This document shows positions 47,759 through 58,622 of a stretch of 64,000 nt of DNA, piece after piece. The notes beneath the pieces were generated by a model that was not told the origin of the DNA, did not search any database, and was given only the letters and a program-made list of their open reading frames with translations. The stretch is from assembly GCF_020283565.1 (NCBI RefSeq), contig NC_060064.1:18620337-18684336 (forward strand), read 5' to 3'. The position numbers and the translations under genes are program-made. Each line of letters starts with the position of its first letter. The stretch's first letter is position 1. Source of the DNA: Trifolium pratense (Eukaryota > Streptophyta > Magnoliopsida > Fabales > Fabaceae).

Positions 47759-50700
47759 TTACTGCACTTCGTCGGTGAGGGCCCATACCAAGCTAAAATA
47801 TATTCAGATGAGAAAACAGTTAAAAAAATTTCCTTTGAATTAATGCAGAATGGTTCAAAAAATGAATGCAGTTCTAATCACAATACCTCAATATAGAAAA
47901 GACAAATATCGTAATAAGATGTCCAACTTTGAAAAAGCGTTTCTTTTTCTCGAAATTCAGCTTATTGTAGATTTCAGTAACATCGGCATAGTGCTGTCCT
48001 TCGATGTACCTGATATATTAGCTTCAAAGTTAAATGAGGTGTAGTAATACACCAAAAATAACGCGCATAGGTAATAACAGTTTATCATATCTTAAACAGA
48101 GAAATTTTTGGCATTGATGATGATTTCTTGATTCTATTGATTAATGATTATCTCATACAGGATTTCATTAATTTGCAAATATCAGTTTTAATGTGTTTGA
48201 ACTTTGAATCAATCTAGCTCTGCTACTTAATCATATTAAACCTCTTCGCACGATGTAAATGTATTTTAAGTAATATTAGGATATGGCAAGATGATCAATT
48301 ATAATTGGAAGTTGGTGCCTATTGTAACATTTAGTTATTAAACTCAGCAAATTATGTCTCAAAAGTGTTTGAGGGGCATCATTACTATAGAAATTCATAG
48401 TCTAACATCGGCTAAACCAATTTTGTAGAGATGAATTAAACCTAAACCATAATATGGTATCAAAGTCTATGCTGAATCCATCAATAGGCCACCCATCAGG
48501 CCTAATAGCCCTGGATACAAGGAAGTTTTGTTAAAATTATGCTTGTTATAGCGCTGCTATAGCCGCTATGTGACCTAACAAATAATATCTGCTCCGTTGG
48601 TTTTATCTTGCCTTATAAAGACGCATGAGTTTGACACGAATGAATAGATATAGAAAGAACAGAAACTTTTTTAAGAAGGTTAAGAGAAGATACTTACAAG
48701 CTCACATTGTAATACAGGCAAGGGAGAGAGATCAATAATATAAACCAATGTCCTGCTAGAAGATTGATAAAGCAGAAGATTGCCTGCAAGAAAAACTCTG
48801 GCAAGATAACCTTGTTTACTCGATATGTTGAATCATATGGATTTATATAATCAAACTCCAAGTCCACCAACAATATAAGCTGCAATTCAAAATTTCAAGG
48901 GATGTTAAATTTTTTCTAAAATAGTAAGCACTTTTGCAGTGATAGGATACAGTATGATATATGATATAGTATTGTTGAAAGGACAAAGATAAGAGAATAC
49001 AAGAGGCATATGGTGAAAACCGTGTCCGTAAGAGCATCACAGACACTCTAATATATAGTCGATTCTACGATTAAGAGCATTAATTACAAAAGGAATATGT
49101 ACTATGGAATATGCTATGCTAAGAATAATCTAGGATATTCTAGAGTATATTTACAATAATATTAAATATCTACACTCCCCCTCAAGATGGAGCATACAAG
49201 TCTCGCAATGATTTTGTAAAAACATTTGCCAATTGATCATTAGAACTGACAAAGCTTGTGACAATGTCGCCTAATTCGATTGTCTCGCCTGAAAAATGGC
49301 AGTCTATCTCAATATGTTTGGTCATCTCACGAAAAACTGGGTTTGAGGAAATGTGTGGTGCAGTCTGATTATCACATATAAATGTCATTGGTTTAGCGTT
49401 TTCAAATTGAAGTTCTTTGAGTAACTAGTTCAACCAAATCAGCTCACATGTTACTAGTGCCATGGCTCTATGTTCTACCTCATCCCTTGATATTGCTACT
49501 ACATTTTTCTTCTTACTCTTCCAAGATACTAAGTTTCCTCCAACAATGTTACTAGTGCCATGGCTCTATGTTCTACCTCATCCCTTGGTAAACTCCAGTA
49601 TTGTAATACCCAAAAAATACCGGAGTTTACCAAGATCTTAGATCTGAAACTGATTCGAGAGATGTTGTTTTAACTGAAGTACTCCCCGCTGACCACTACC
49701 AATTATGACAATATCGTCTACATAAACAATAAGATAAATGCAACCTTGGACAGAGTGACGAAAAAAAACATAACGGTCAACTTCACTACGAATCATGCCA
49801 AATTGTTGAACTACTGTACTGAATTTGCCAAACCAAGCTCGAGGAGACTGTTTAAGGCCCTAAAGAGACATGTGTAACCTACAAACCATATTAGATGACT
49901 CCCCCTAAGCAAAAAACCGAGGCGGTTGCTCGATTTACATTTCATCTTCAAGATCACCATGTAAAAAGGCATTTTTAATGTCATGCTGATGGAGAGGCCA
50001 AAGTTGAATTGCTGCAATGGAGACAAGAAGTCGAACAGGTGTCATCTTGGCTACTTGTAAAAAAGTATCATTATAATCCAGCCCAAAAATCTGAGTATAG
50101 CCTTCGGCCACCAAGCGAGCCTTAAATCGATCAATCTTACCATCTAGACCAATCTTCAATGTATAAAGCCAACGAGAACGTACCAAAGAATTTTTAGGGG
50201 GTGGAGGAACCAGTTCCCAAGTACCACTGCTTTGGAGAGCAAACATCTTGTCAATTATTGTTTGCCTCTGCTTAACAAAAAAAAAAAAAAAATTATTGTT
50301 TGCCTCTACCTAGGGTGGGATGATGCTTCACCTGGAGATTTAGGAATAGAAACAAACGACAAAGATGACAAGCAAGTGTAATGTAAAGGAGAAAGACGAC
50401 CGTAACACAAATCAATATAGTGTGGAGATGGGTTTTGTGTTGAATGAGTACCTTTACGGATTACAAAGGGAAGATTAGACTCAATTTGCGGGACTGGATC
50501 TGATGATGGAGATGACGTTGGCGGAGAGTCTTCAATGGCCTTTGGAACAGGTGTAGGAACAGGTACACTAGAGGGTCATGGACGACGTTGATATGTTTGT
50601 AGTGGTTGTGAAGTTGGAGGATCAACAAGAGGTGTATCTGGTGGGACATACTGATAAAGCTCAAGACGAACAATAGTGACTTCCTAAATAGGTTCAAGAT

Positions 50701-53398
50701 TAATGTCTTAAAGGGGTTCAAGAGTCATATTATTCGGCTCAAAGTATGAGACAAATTCAAGGAAGGTAACATCAACTGATACAAGGTATCGTTGTATTGT
50801 AGGAGAATAGCAACCATAACCTTTTTGAGACCAATGATAACCAAGAAAGACACACTTTAGTGATCGGGTTGACAGTTTGTCAAGACCAGGAGAGAGATTG
50901 TGAAAAAAACACGCCGAAGACATGAGGAGGCAGCAGCCATGGTAATACAAAAGACATAAACAACAAACAATCCTGTCTGAATAAGGGTTGTTTGTGCAAT
51001 AACACGTATTTTGGTCAATTGAAACTGAAAACTAAGGGCGGATATGGAAACAACACAGAGAGGCGAGTCCGGTGCAACAAAAGACAACCTATATGGCGGC
51101 CGGACATGCTGTCACGCGCCGTTACGGCGGCTGCGCGTGGACGAAATCGCCAGTGAGGAGTATTTGCTGATACGGTTTTGCGGACCGGTCGGATCAGGTA
51201 TTGCGATTCGGATGGTGGGGTTGGGTACCGAAAAAGTCGCCGGAATGGCTGGCGGCGGCGATGACTGGAGTTGATGAAAACTGACCGGAAAAATGCCGGA
51301 ATAAATCACGGCAACTAATAATGGAAAAACTAGAGTTAACACGCAATTTGCCGGAAAAAATCTCACGGGAGGACGGTGGGTCCATCGGGTAAGCACGGTG
51401 TAGGGTTGCCTCTTAAATATATGCTCTAGATGCCATCTTGAAAGGAAAAGATAAGAGAATACAAGAGGTATATGGTGAAAACGGTGTGTGTAAGAGCATC
51501 ACGAAAATTCTATTATATAGTCGATTCTACAATTAAGAGCATTACTTATAAAAGGAATATGTATTATGGAATATGCTAAGAATAATCTTTGATATTATAG
51601 AATATATTTACAATAAGCAATGAATTAAGGAATTAGTGAGGATTAATACAGATGACAATGATGACATTACAGAGGTCTAAATAACCAAATGTAATGGCCA
51701 AATATAATGATTAAAGTTAAAAACTATGCCATCATTCTTTTACACAGGAAAAAACAAATGAAGCTTTCTAAATAATGGCAATTTTCTTTCCATGGCATGC
51801 TAAAAGACCAACAAAAAGAGAGTGAGGCATAAACATAGTGACTCAGACCAATGCAGAACTTAGTGTATGTTTAGTTACGAGATTTTTTGTTGTTGTTAAA
51901 AGTGAGTTACATGTGAAGAGCATTGATTCAAGACGCAAGGGAATTTTTGTTACAATGTCGAGAGGTACGAGAAAGCACGAATTATGTGACTACACCAGGC
52001 ACGGTAGCAGCCACCGGTAGATGGAATAGTTAAATGTAATATCGACGCTGCTTTGTTTAATGCAGAACACTTGTTTGGTATTGGCATGTGTATTAGAGGA
52101 ACACAAGGCATCTTCATGAAAGCTAAGACCATGATTTTTTATGGCAGCCCCCCACCTTTGGAAGCTGAAGCTTATGCATTGAAAGAAGCACTCATTTGGC
52201 TTGGAGAGCTTGGACTATCGAGAGTGGATATAGAACTAGCAGCATGCTAGTGGTACAAGCCATTACTGATAGAACAAGCGACTTCACCGAATTTGGAGCT
52301 ATTTTAGATGATTGTAAAACGATGTTAGCTAATTTCCCAAACTTTAAGATAAGTTTCATTAGGAGGCAAGCAAATTTTGTTGCTCACACACTTGCTAGAG
52401 CATCAAAATTTCATGCTCATCACCAAACATTTGATTTAAGTCCATCTCTATTGTTCCTATTTTGATGAATGAAATAATGAGTTTGTTTTGATAAATAAAA
52501 AATAAAAAAATATAGTGTAAAAATTGCATCTGAGGTCAAAAGATACAAATTCTAACTTTAGGTTAGAATCAATTTAATACCTCTAGAATCACTTCTGGCT
52601 CTCTCTCTACTGTGAAACCAATGAAGTACGGACACATACACCAGATACGACACTGACACATTGACATCGATAATAATTTGAGAAAATGACATAATTCAGT
52701 GCAATTATAATTGTCGGTTCTGACACTGACGCGTGTCAGACATCGGAATACACCTAATCTGAAGAGTGTTCGTGCTTCATAGAACCAAACACAATCATAC
52801 AAATCATTTGTTGAAGCAAATTGTTCTAAGAACCATTTATAAGCAAAGGGTGTTAAAAATTCTCTTTTGAATATAAAATTTTCAAAGTATAAATATAAAA
52901 AATTAAATAAGCAAATGGTACAGATTAAACATCTGATAAAATCACCATTCACCACCCTTAAGAGTGGTAGTGAACGTTTCACTATGTGGAATGTCCTTGC
53001 ACACTCAAAATAAAATCACTTATCTAACCATATACAAAATTCTTGTCTTTTTTTCTAATGAGAAACATTGAATGTAAGAAACAACAATTGAACGAAAATT
53101 TGAATTGTGATGTCGTTGGTCTGGTTATGTTGATCCACAAAAAACAACAAAGGACATGATCAATGAATACAATTATCAAATAAAAAACAAAGGATTGATA
53201 AAAAACAAAAAATTAAAGGAATCAAATCTAAATGAGGTAGTTATTATATTATAACTGCGATGTAATGATGGAAAAATAACAAAACAAAAATTGAGATGTA
53301 GTACTACGTAGTATGTATGTATGTACCTGGTAACCTAGGAGACAAAGAAGTGTCAAAATTAGAACAAACGTTAATATCCAATACATCACATCTGCCAT
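47759..53398 (-). CDS. CNIH-like: Cornichon family protein (ER cargo receptor); possible frame break near the end
   Basis: Minus-strand exons: 53398-53327 (MADVMYWILTF..., 24 codons), 48879-48698, 48009-47887 and a likely last exon from 47792. The core ADLEFDYINPYDS-type motif appears as VDLEFDYINPYDSTYRVNK. It is followed by LPEFFLQ, GHWFILLISLPCLYYN and HYADVTEIYNKLNFEKKKRFFK, all diagnostic of plant cornichons. Three hydrophobic segments are expected. Family role: COPII-linked receptor that exports membrane proteins from the ER. In the third exon the natural frame meets TGA at 47890-47888, giving 124 residues against the usual ~135-140. In the +1 frame exon 3 would run to the donor at 47886 and join an exon whose frame ends ...LVWALTDEVQ, like the family C-terminus. 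Intron 1 (4.4 kb) carries retroelements. Confidence 0.88.
48340..48545 (+). repeat. TRIM-like fragment in a cornichon intron
   Basis: atatggtatcaaagtctatg resembles an initiator-Met primer site, and gtgtttgaggggcatc resembles a purine tract. No paired terminal repeats were found, so this is tentative. Confidence 0.3.
48973..49174 (-). repeat. LTR (3') of the decayed Copia element
   Basis: 202 bp, ends TGTAGATATT...TTCAACA on the minus strand. Similar to 51436-51616. Confidence 0.8.
50951..51435 (-). other. GC-rich leader region of the decayed Copia element
   Basis: Much more GC-rich (gccgg repeats) than anything nearby. It lies between the primer site and the first pol remnant. It probably represents 5' untranslated leader and deleted gag. 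Open frames on both strands here show no domain. Confidence 0.5.
51436..51616 (-). repeat. LTR (5') of the decayed Copia element, truncated
   Basis: Matches the other LTR over about 180 bp with scattered changes and small gaps. The outer end is lost. Confidence 0.8.
52008..52465 (+). pseudogene. LINE-type RNase H (RVT_3) fragment
   Basis: Starts QPPVDGIVKCNIDAALF with the first catalytic Asp. Then come PPPLEAEAYALKEALIWL with the Glu, and IRRQANFVAHTLAR near the end, all typical of the RNase H-like domain of plant LINEs and reverse-transcriptase-like proteins. A one-base frameshift near 52240 splits it into two frames at the VDIEL segment. No reverse transcriptase or poly(A) tail was recognised next to it. 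It sits in cornichon intron 1, antisense to the gene. Confidence 0.8.
52625..52760. repeat. Dispersed ~130-bp repeat (copy 2)
   Basis: gataataatttgagaaaatg, acataattcagtgcaatt and tgacactgacgcgtgtcaga match copy 1 at 24446-24595. Confidence 0.6.
52770..53320. other. Remainder of cornichon intron 1
   Basis: AT-rich; a 137-codon minus-strand frame overlapping the repeat has no recognisable domain and is not called. Confidence 0.4.
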
Positions 53399-53733
53399 TA
53401 CGCCCACTACTGCTACTGCATGCCTGTTCTTCCTCTCTTTGCTTTTCTTAAACCACGTTCCTTCTTTTTGGGAAATAACAACTAACAAAAATTAACCTCG
53501 TTTCTTCTTTTTTTTTTTTTTTTTACAAAGAAAATTAACCTAGTTTCTTTTTTATTTACTCCTTTAACCATTATTATTTTTTTTTTTGTAATACTTTTAA
53601 CCATTTTTTTTATTGGATATAAAAATAATATATAACGTCTGTTTGGTAACATAAATACCGTAGGATATATAGCTTATAAGCTTGTTTTATAAAATAAAGG
53701 GTGCCTTTGTCGTTTTAGCTTTAAAAAATATTA

Positions 53734-53990
53734 CTTTCGTCCCTAATTATAAGATCATGTTTGACCACTACACGTACGCCAATGCATAATTTTGATCGTT
53801 AATATATATTTAATTGTCTATTCATAAAAATTATAAAAATTTAATATTTTGAAAATACTCATCAAAACAAATTGAACAAGATCTTATATGCTAATATTTA
53901 TGTTTATATATTATTAAAAAAATACGGTCAAAATAAGGTAAATGAATAATATATTTTTGTCAAACAAGATCTTATAATTAGGGACGGAGG
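53734..53990. mobile_element. Stowaway-like MITE (257 bp) upstream of the cornichon gene
   Basis: The ends ctttcgtccctaattataag and cttataattagggacggagg are inverted. TA flanks at 53732-53733 and 53991-53992. The interior (aaaatactcatcaaaacaa) is the inverse of the interior of the MITE at 16955-17219. Confidence 0.88.
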
Positions 53991-54129
53991 TAGTGATTTT
54001 TTCTTTGTATTTTTAAAAATGATTTGTATGATAACTTGATTAAAAATTATAAAAATTATTTCAAATTCATCTTTTTATGAATAAAAAGAGTGATTTTGAC
54101 ATTTCATAACTTAAATATTCATGTTAGAG

Positions 54130-54266
54130 TTTTTTTTTGTGTTTTTTTTGTCAAGTAGCCTAATGGCCAGAAAATTCACCTTAAAGGTGAATAAGTGGAG
54201 TGTCAAGGGTTCAGACCTCTGCTCATAGTACGATGTCTCTGCCAACTGAGCTAAGCTCTCGAAGAC
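54130..54266 (-). mobile_element. SINE (137 bp, minus strand) with 12-bp target duplication
   Basis: On the minus strand the head is gagcttagctcagttggcag (A box) and the B-box region is gaggtctgaacccttg. A T run at the left is the reversed tail. The duplication ttcatgttagag is at 54118-54129 and 54267-54278. Confidence 0.9.
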
Positions 54267-54278
54267 TTCATGTTAGAG

Positions 54279-54715
54279 ACTTTAACTTAATAAAAATCAC
54301 GATTTTTTATAAGGTATCTCTCAAAAATAATTTTTATGAAAAACTATTTAAAGTTTAAACCAATTTTTAGAGATTTTTTTGAAATTTTATAACAAAAGGA
54401 TGAAATATTTAAAACGATATTTTAAGAGAAGCTATTTAGAAAAGTTAAATGCACAAATTTCAAAAGAATGTTGGCATTTTTTTTTTTTGTGAATTAAACA
54501 ATTTAGCTCTCTCTTGGTCTCATGTTTTTATTGATGGTTTTTTTAGGTAAACTAAGTAGAAAGTATAAGGGGTAAACTCAACATTTCAACTTGCGATTTC
54601 TAGAAGATCTTCATCCTCTACCCACTCACTCATGTTATATATAAAAAAATTAGAGAGAAATATATACAAGACCGGATACAAAACCAAAACCCTAAAAAAT
54701 AAAAGGCCAAAAAGT
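54279..54715. other. AT-rich intergenic
   Basis: Nothing recognised. Confidence 0.4.
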
Positions 54716-54717
54716 AG

Positions 54718-55325
54718 GGGAGTAGTTGGACCGGTTTGGATCGGTTTTTTGAGTGAATCCAATGTCTGAAACAATGAACTCTCGATTGGTTCGATTTTTA
54801 GTGTTTTTAAAAAATGAATCCGAACCAAACTCGTCGGTTTGGTTCGGATACTTTGATCGGTTTTATATCACATTTTTTAGATGCATTATTTTCCATGCTA
54901 TTATTTTTTCCCGATATACAACAAATACAAAATACATCTCTTTTTTCATAAATTCATCAAATACATAAAACAACTGTATTAAAATCAAAATCCAAAATAC
55001 AATTCTCATAAGTTCATCAAATACATAATACAACCATTAAGTTCATAATAGTTCATCAAATATAAAATACAACCATATTGAAATAAAGTTAATAAGTTCA
55101 TCGAATATAAAATGCATGATACAATCATTGAACATGTGATTATATATAGGTTTGGTTCGGTTTGTCCAATGGATCTTAAAATTGGAACCGAGAACCGAAC
55201 CAAACCACATCGATTTTCAATTGGTTCGGTTCGATTTTTAGTCCGAACCAAAAAAATTGATTTTTTTCGGTTTGGATTGGTTTGAATCGTCAGTTCAATT
55301 GGATTTTTCTGATCCGCTTACGTCC
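54718..55325. repeat. Fold-back element rich in ggttcgg/ccgaacc
   Basis: gtttggttcggatac at the left and gaaccgaaccaaaccac at the right, with many copies in both orientations. The centre (54950-55130) has a loose tandem array of ~50-60 bp units around gttcatcaaatacataatac. Probably a hAT-like MITE. No target duplication was fixed. Confidence 0.55.
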
Positions 55326-56088
55326 CAACCAAAAAGAAAGAAAAAGTCAAAGTAAAACGATAATTCGATAATCCAAAACAATCACAAAATAAATCTCCCC
55401 TAATAAACTGAGGGAGAGTCTCCCACCAAACCAAGCTTTAAAATTAATACTTCTCCAATACTAGCTTGGAACTTGACTAAAATAAATCATAGCTTCAGCC
55501 ACAAAGACAAGACGAGGATTATGAGTAGTACAAAAATTCTTAAGAGCAACTCTAGAGTGAGAGTTTTCAATACCTCTAATGTTTCAATATAGGTTCTTCA
55601 TTAATAAAAGAAAATGATATTCAAACACAATTCTCAAACAAAAATACAATAAATATACGTTTTTTTTTTATTATTATTTGGATGCATCAGTTTCCGTGTT
55701 TGTGAGTGGAGAAAAGGTGATGTTAATTTTTTGTCCCCAAATTTGTTGTTGAAATAGCAACCTCTTAATAAAAATGAGGAACACCCTTCGAACGAGTGTG
55801 ATAGGAATACCCGGCAGAGCAATTCTATTATGGACACAACCCCAAATCTTTTATATATAGGCACACTCGCATCAATAGTAAAAATCAAATTATAAATAAT
55901 TTAGTCATATCAATCATTATCAATTAATTCATTAATCTTTAAATTTTATTTAAGTTATGTGTGTGCGCTTCTCTACCCGGCAACTCTGTCATTTTGGTTC
56001 ATATGTTTTGCTTTTTAGATAAATAGGGACTGTGAACGGCATCTATCTCATTCTCCTTACTAGCATTAGTCCCTACCTTCATAAACAA
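55326..56088. other. Intergenic, nothing recognised
   Basis: A few open frames under 90 codons without motifs. Confidence 0.4.
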
Positions 56089-56090
56089 TA

Positions 56091-56329
56091 CTTCCTCCGT
56101 CCCAAAACTTTAGTTTTTTTGGAGTTTTGCACGGAGATTAAGAAATGATAAGTAAAGTCATTTTTATCCTTACTTTATTAAGAAAGAGAAAAATATATAT
56201 TTAATTAATGCTTTAACTTTTGTAAGGGTACAACTGGTAAAGTATCATGTGTATTGATTTCTTAAAAGAACTAAAGTTTTGGAACAAAATTAAAAAGCTA
56301 AAAAGACTAAAGATTTGGGACGGATGGAG
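56091..56329. mobile_element. Stowaway-like MITE (239 bp)
   Basis: Ends cttcctccgtcccaaaactt and atttgggacggatggag, with TA at 56089-56090 and 56330-56331. The inner arms aaactttagt / actaaagttt also pair. Confidence 0.87.
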
Positions 56330-56331
56330 TA

Positions 56332-57625
56332 ATCAATATGCATACTCGGAATGCATTCCTAATATCAATATGAATGGGATCAACAACAGTAGTGCAAGCC
56401 TTAGTCACGACCGACGTTTATACAATAACAGGTGCATCTTGTTTCAACAAATAGATATACAAATCCTTCTTGGACAAATATGATCAAGTGTATTGGCTAA
56501 TGTTCACAATATGATACGAATTAGAAACTTTTGCTGGAGCTGCATAAATCTCATCGCAAGCTTATTAAATTTAACCTGCATAAATCTCATTTGTATTTTG
56601 TATTGCCATTACAGACCTGCATAAATAGGTTAATGTCAAATAATTTTAAGGTCCATAACTATGAAATCTTGGAATTATTCTCCTAGTAAACCTGAACACA
56701 TGAAATAAAACAAACCCATATACCCATATGTTTGAGGCACCGTATTATACTAGTAGTACCTAAACATATTGAAAATGCAAATGCATTCCCAGCGTCCAAC
56801 GAAAAACACATTTGAGAACTAGGAGATTAAAATGGCCAAGTAAATAGACACTTGAGGATGTGTTTGCAATTTCGATATATCCAAACATTATAATGAAACA
56901 CCTCACTTCAAAAAATTTATAATACTGTTGCATATAAGTAATTCGGATATATACCCCAACATTTCTAAAATATGGCACCACAGATGAAGCAAATAACATG
57001 ACAACAACAAATGCAGGTAAAGTTTCATAAGCCTGCAAAGTCTTCAAAGTAAATATTTCAACATATACCCCAAACACAATCCAATATAAACTCTTCATGA
57101 AAGCATACATTCCAAAACAGAACTAGTACACTTCAGCTGTACAGGACATATATTTCAATGACTTATTGAAAAACAGCCTGCTTCACTAGTTTATGAAAAT
57201 TACAGTTATATGAGAGCAACTTATTGAACTAGTCCTCGAATTATACCAACACAAGCTAAAGCAACTTTTGCTAATCTAACAATAGCCTTCACATCGGAAA
57301 AAATCATCAACCTAGGAGCCAAAACTTCACTAAATCTCACTCCACCAACAATCCTCACTCATATCCTCTTCCACTTAAAAGTTCCAACAAAATCACTCCA
57401 AACCCATAAACACCACCAGTCCACCACACCACCCTTCCTTCTATCCAGTATTCATAATACATAACAAAGCCGTAATAGAACACAACATGCATTCAAACAT
57501 ATAGCACAATATCAACAAAGATAACATAAAGAAAGGATATCCATTCAAGCAAAATCAAGCACTACCATTTAAAACAAATTAAAATCAACCGTTCAAGCAT
57601 AAATCAAGAAGCATAAAGTATAACC
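56332..57625. other. Intergenic without supported gene
   Basis: A 116-codon minus-strand frame (56760-57110) is hydrophobic and low in complexity, with no family match. The stretch 57290-57470 is C/A-rich and UTR-like. Nothing firm. Confidence 0.4.
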
Positions 57626-57631
57626 TACTAG

Positions 57632-57937
57632 GGGCTCGTTTGGCATAACTTTTTTTAGATTTAGAAGCTCTTTTAATCATAAAGCTAGAAATAATAGTTT
57701 TTTAACTAAAGTTAAAATTGTTTGGTAAATCATAATTTGTTTTATAAAAAAAAAGTTAAAAGTTGTTTTTATTATAATAGGGTGAAAAGATATATTTGAT
57801 AATATATTATTATTTTTTCTAAAATATAGAAACTGTTTTTTTTTTATTATTATAGCTTTTAGAAATTGTTGTTTGGCCTAGCTTCTTACTTTTAAGTAAA
57901 AAAAAAAAAAAGAAAAAAAGCTAGGCCAAACGGGCCC
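57632..57937. mobile_element. Tourist-like (PIF/Harbinger) MITE, 306 bp
   Basis: The terminal repeats gggctcgtttggc and gccaaacgggccc are inverted. The 3-bp duplication tag is at 57629-57631 and 57938-57940. The interior is A/T-rich. Confidence 0.87.
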
Positions 57938-58163
57938 TAGGTTTAAGTAAATAAATTTTATGTTAACTAAAGAGCTACAAGAGAGAAACCTCAGAGCTTA
58001 ACCATTTGTGAATTGGTATTTGAGCAGCTGAGAACGATTTATGATTCAGAACCATGGGAAATCAAAGGATTCACAAACTCTAGTCTCAACTATTTTCTGT
58101 CTTCTTGAAGCTTCACTATTGTGCCTATCACTACTCATGCATCATATCAGGATACTATGTGTT

Positions 58164-58467
58164 TGTTAGAAATAATATAAAACCATTGATATGACTCTAT
58201 CCTAACACCTTAAGGTTTTGGGATAATCGGTTATTTGACATGGTATCAGAGCCTCTATGACTAAGTGGTCTAGAGTTCGATCCTCGCTCCCCTCACTTTC
58301 TAATTAAAAAAGTGGAATTTAAGCATATGGTAGGTGGGCCTATGCATTATCCACGCTTCAAGCCCAAGTGGGCTCTTGCGTGAGGGGGCATGTTAGAAAT
58401 AATATAAAATCATTGATATGACTCTATCCTAACACCTTAAGGTTTTGGGATAATCGGTTATTTGACA
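58164..58467 (+). mobile_element. TRIM (terminal-repeat retrotransposon in miniature), 304 bp
   Basis: Two 77-bp terminal repeats (58164-58240 and 58391-58467, one mismatch) run TGTTAGAAA...TTTGACA. The primer site tggtatcagagcctctatg follows the first. The purine tract gcgtgagggggca precedes the second. The target duplication gtgtt is at 58159-58163 and 58468-58472. The 150-bp interior is non-coding. Confidence 0.96.
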
Positions 58468-58482
58468 GTGTTCACAATCACG

Positions 58483-58517
58483 TTCTTCTTCTTCTTCTTC
58501 TTCTTCTTCTTCTTCTT
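58483..58517. repeat. (TTC)n microsatellite
   Basis: About 11-12 TTC units next to the TRIM. Confidence 0.95.
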
Positions 58518-58622
58518 GAAGCTTCACTATTGTGCCTATCACTACTCAAGCATCGATAAAATGGTAAATGGGAATATTTCACAATCACGTTCTTCTTCTT
58601 TCTTCTTTGTATGACAAGTCAA

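Larger units (their letters stand above)
48973..51616 (-). mobile_element. Decayed Copia retrotransposon in cornichon intron 1
   Basis: The minus-strand 3' LTR is 48973-49174, followed by the reversed purine tract ctccccctcaagatgg. The matching 5' LTR is 51436-51616, which lacks its outer ~20 bp, next to a reversed primer site gctctagatgcca. Broken pol pieces are present: RNase H end (49182-49388; ICDNQTAPHISSNPVF), RT start (49935-50246; RSRWLYTLKIG, RFKARLVAEGYTQ, KNAFLHGDL), and integrase C-terminal part (50708-50950; KCVFLGYHWSQKGY). Gag, protease and the integrase core are gone. A ~40-bp phrase, duplicated at 49448 and 49545, shows rearrangement. Confidence 0.88.

Noticed and set aside
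51044..51396. Open frames on both strands in the GC-rich Copia leader
   Set aside because: GC-rich sequence gives long frames by chance, and neither shows a gag motif.
56760..57110. 116-codon hydrophobic minus-strand frame
   Set aside because: No family match, low-complexity AT-rich sequence, no supporting signals.
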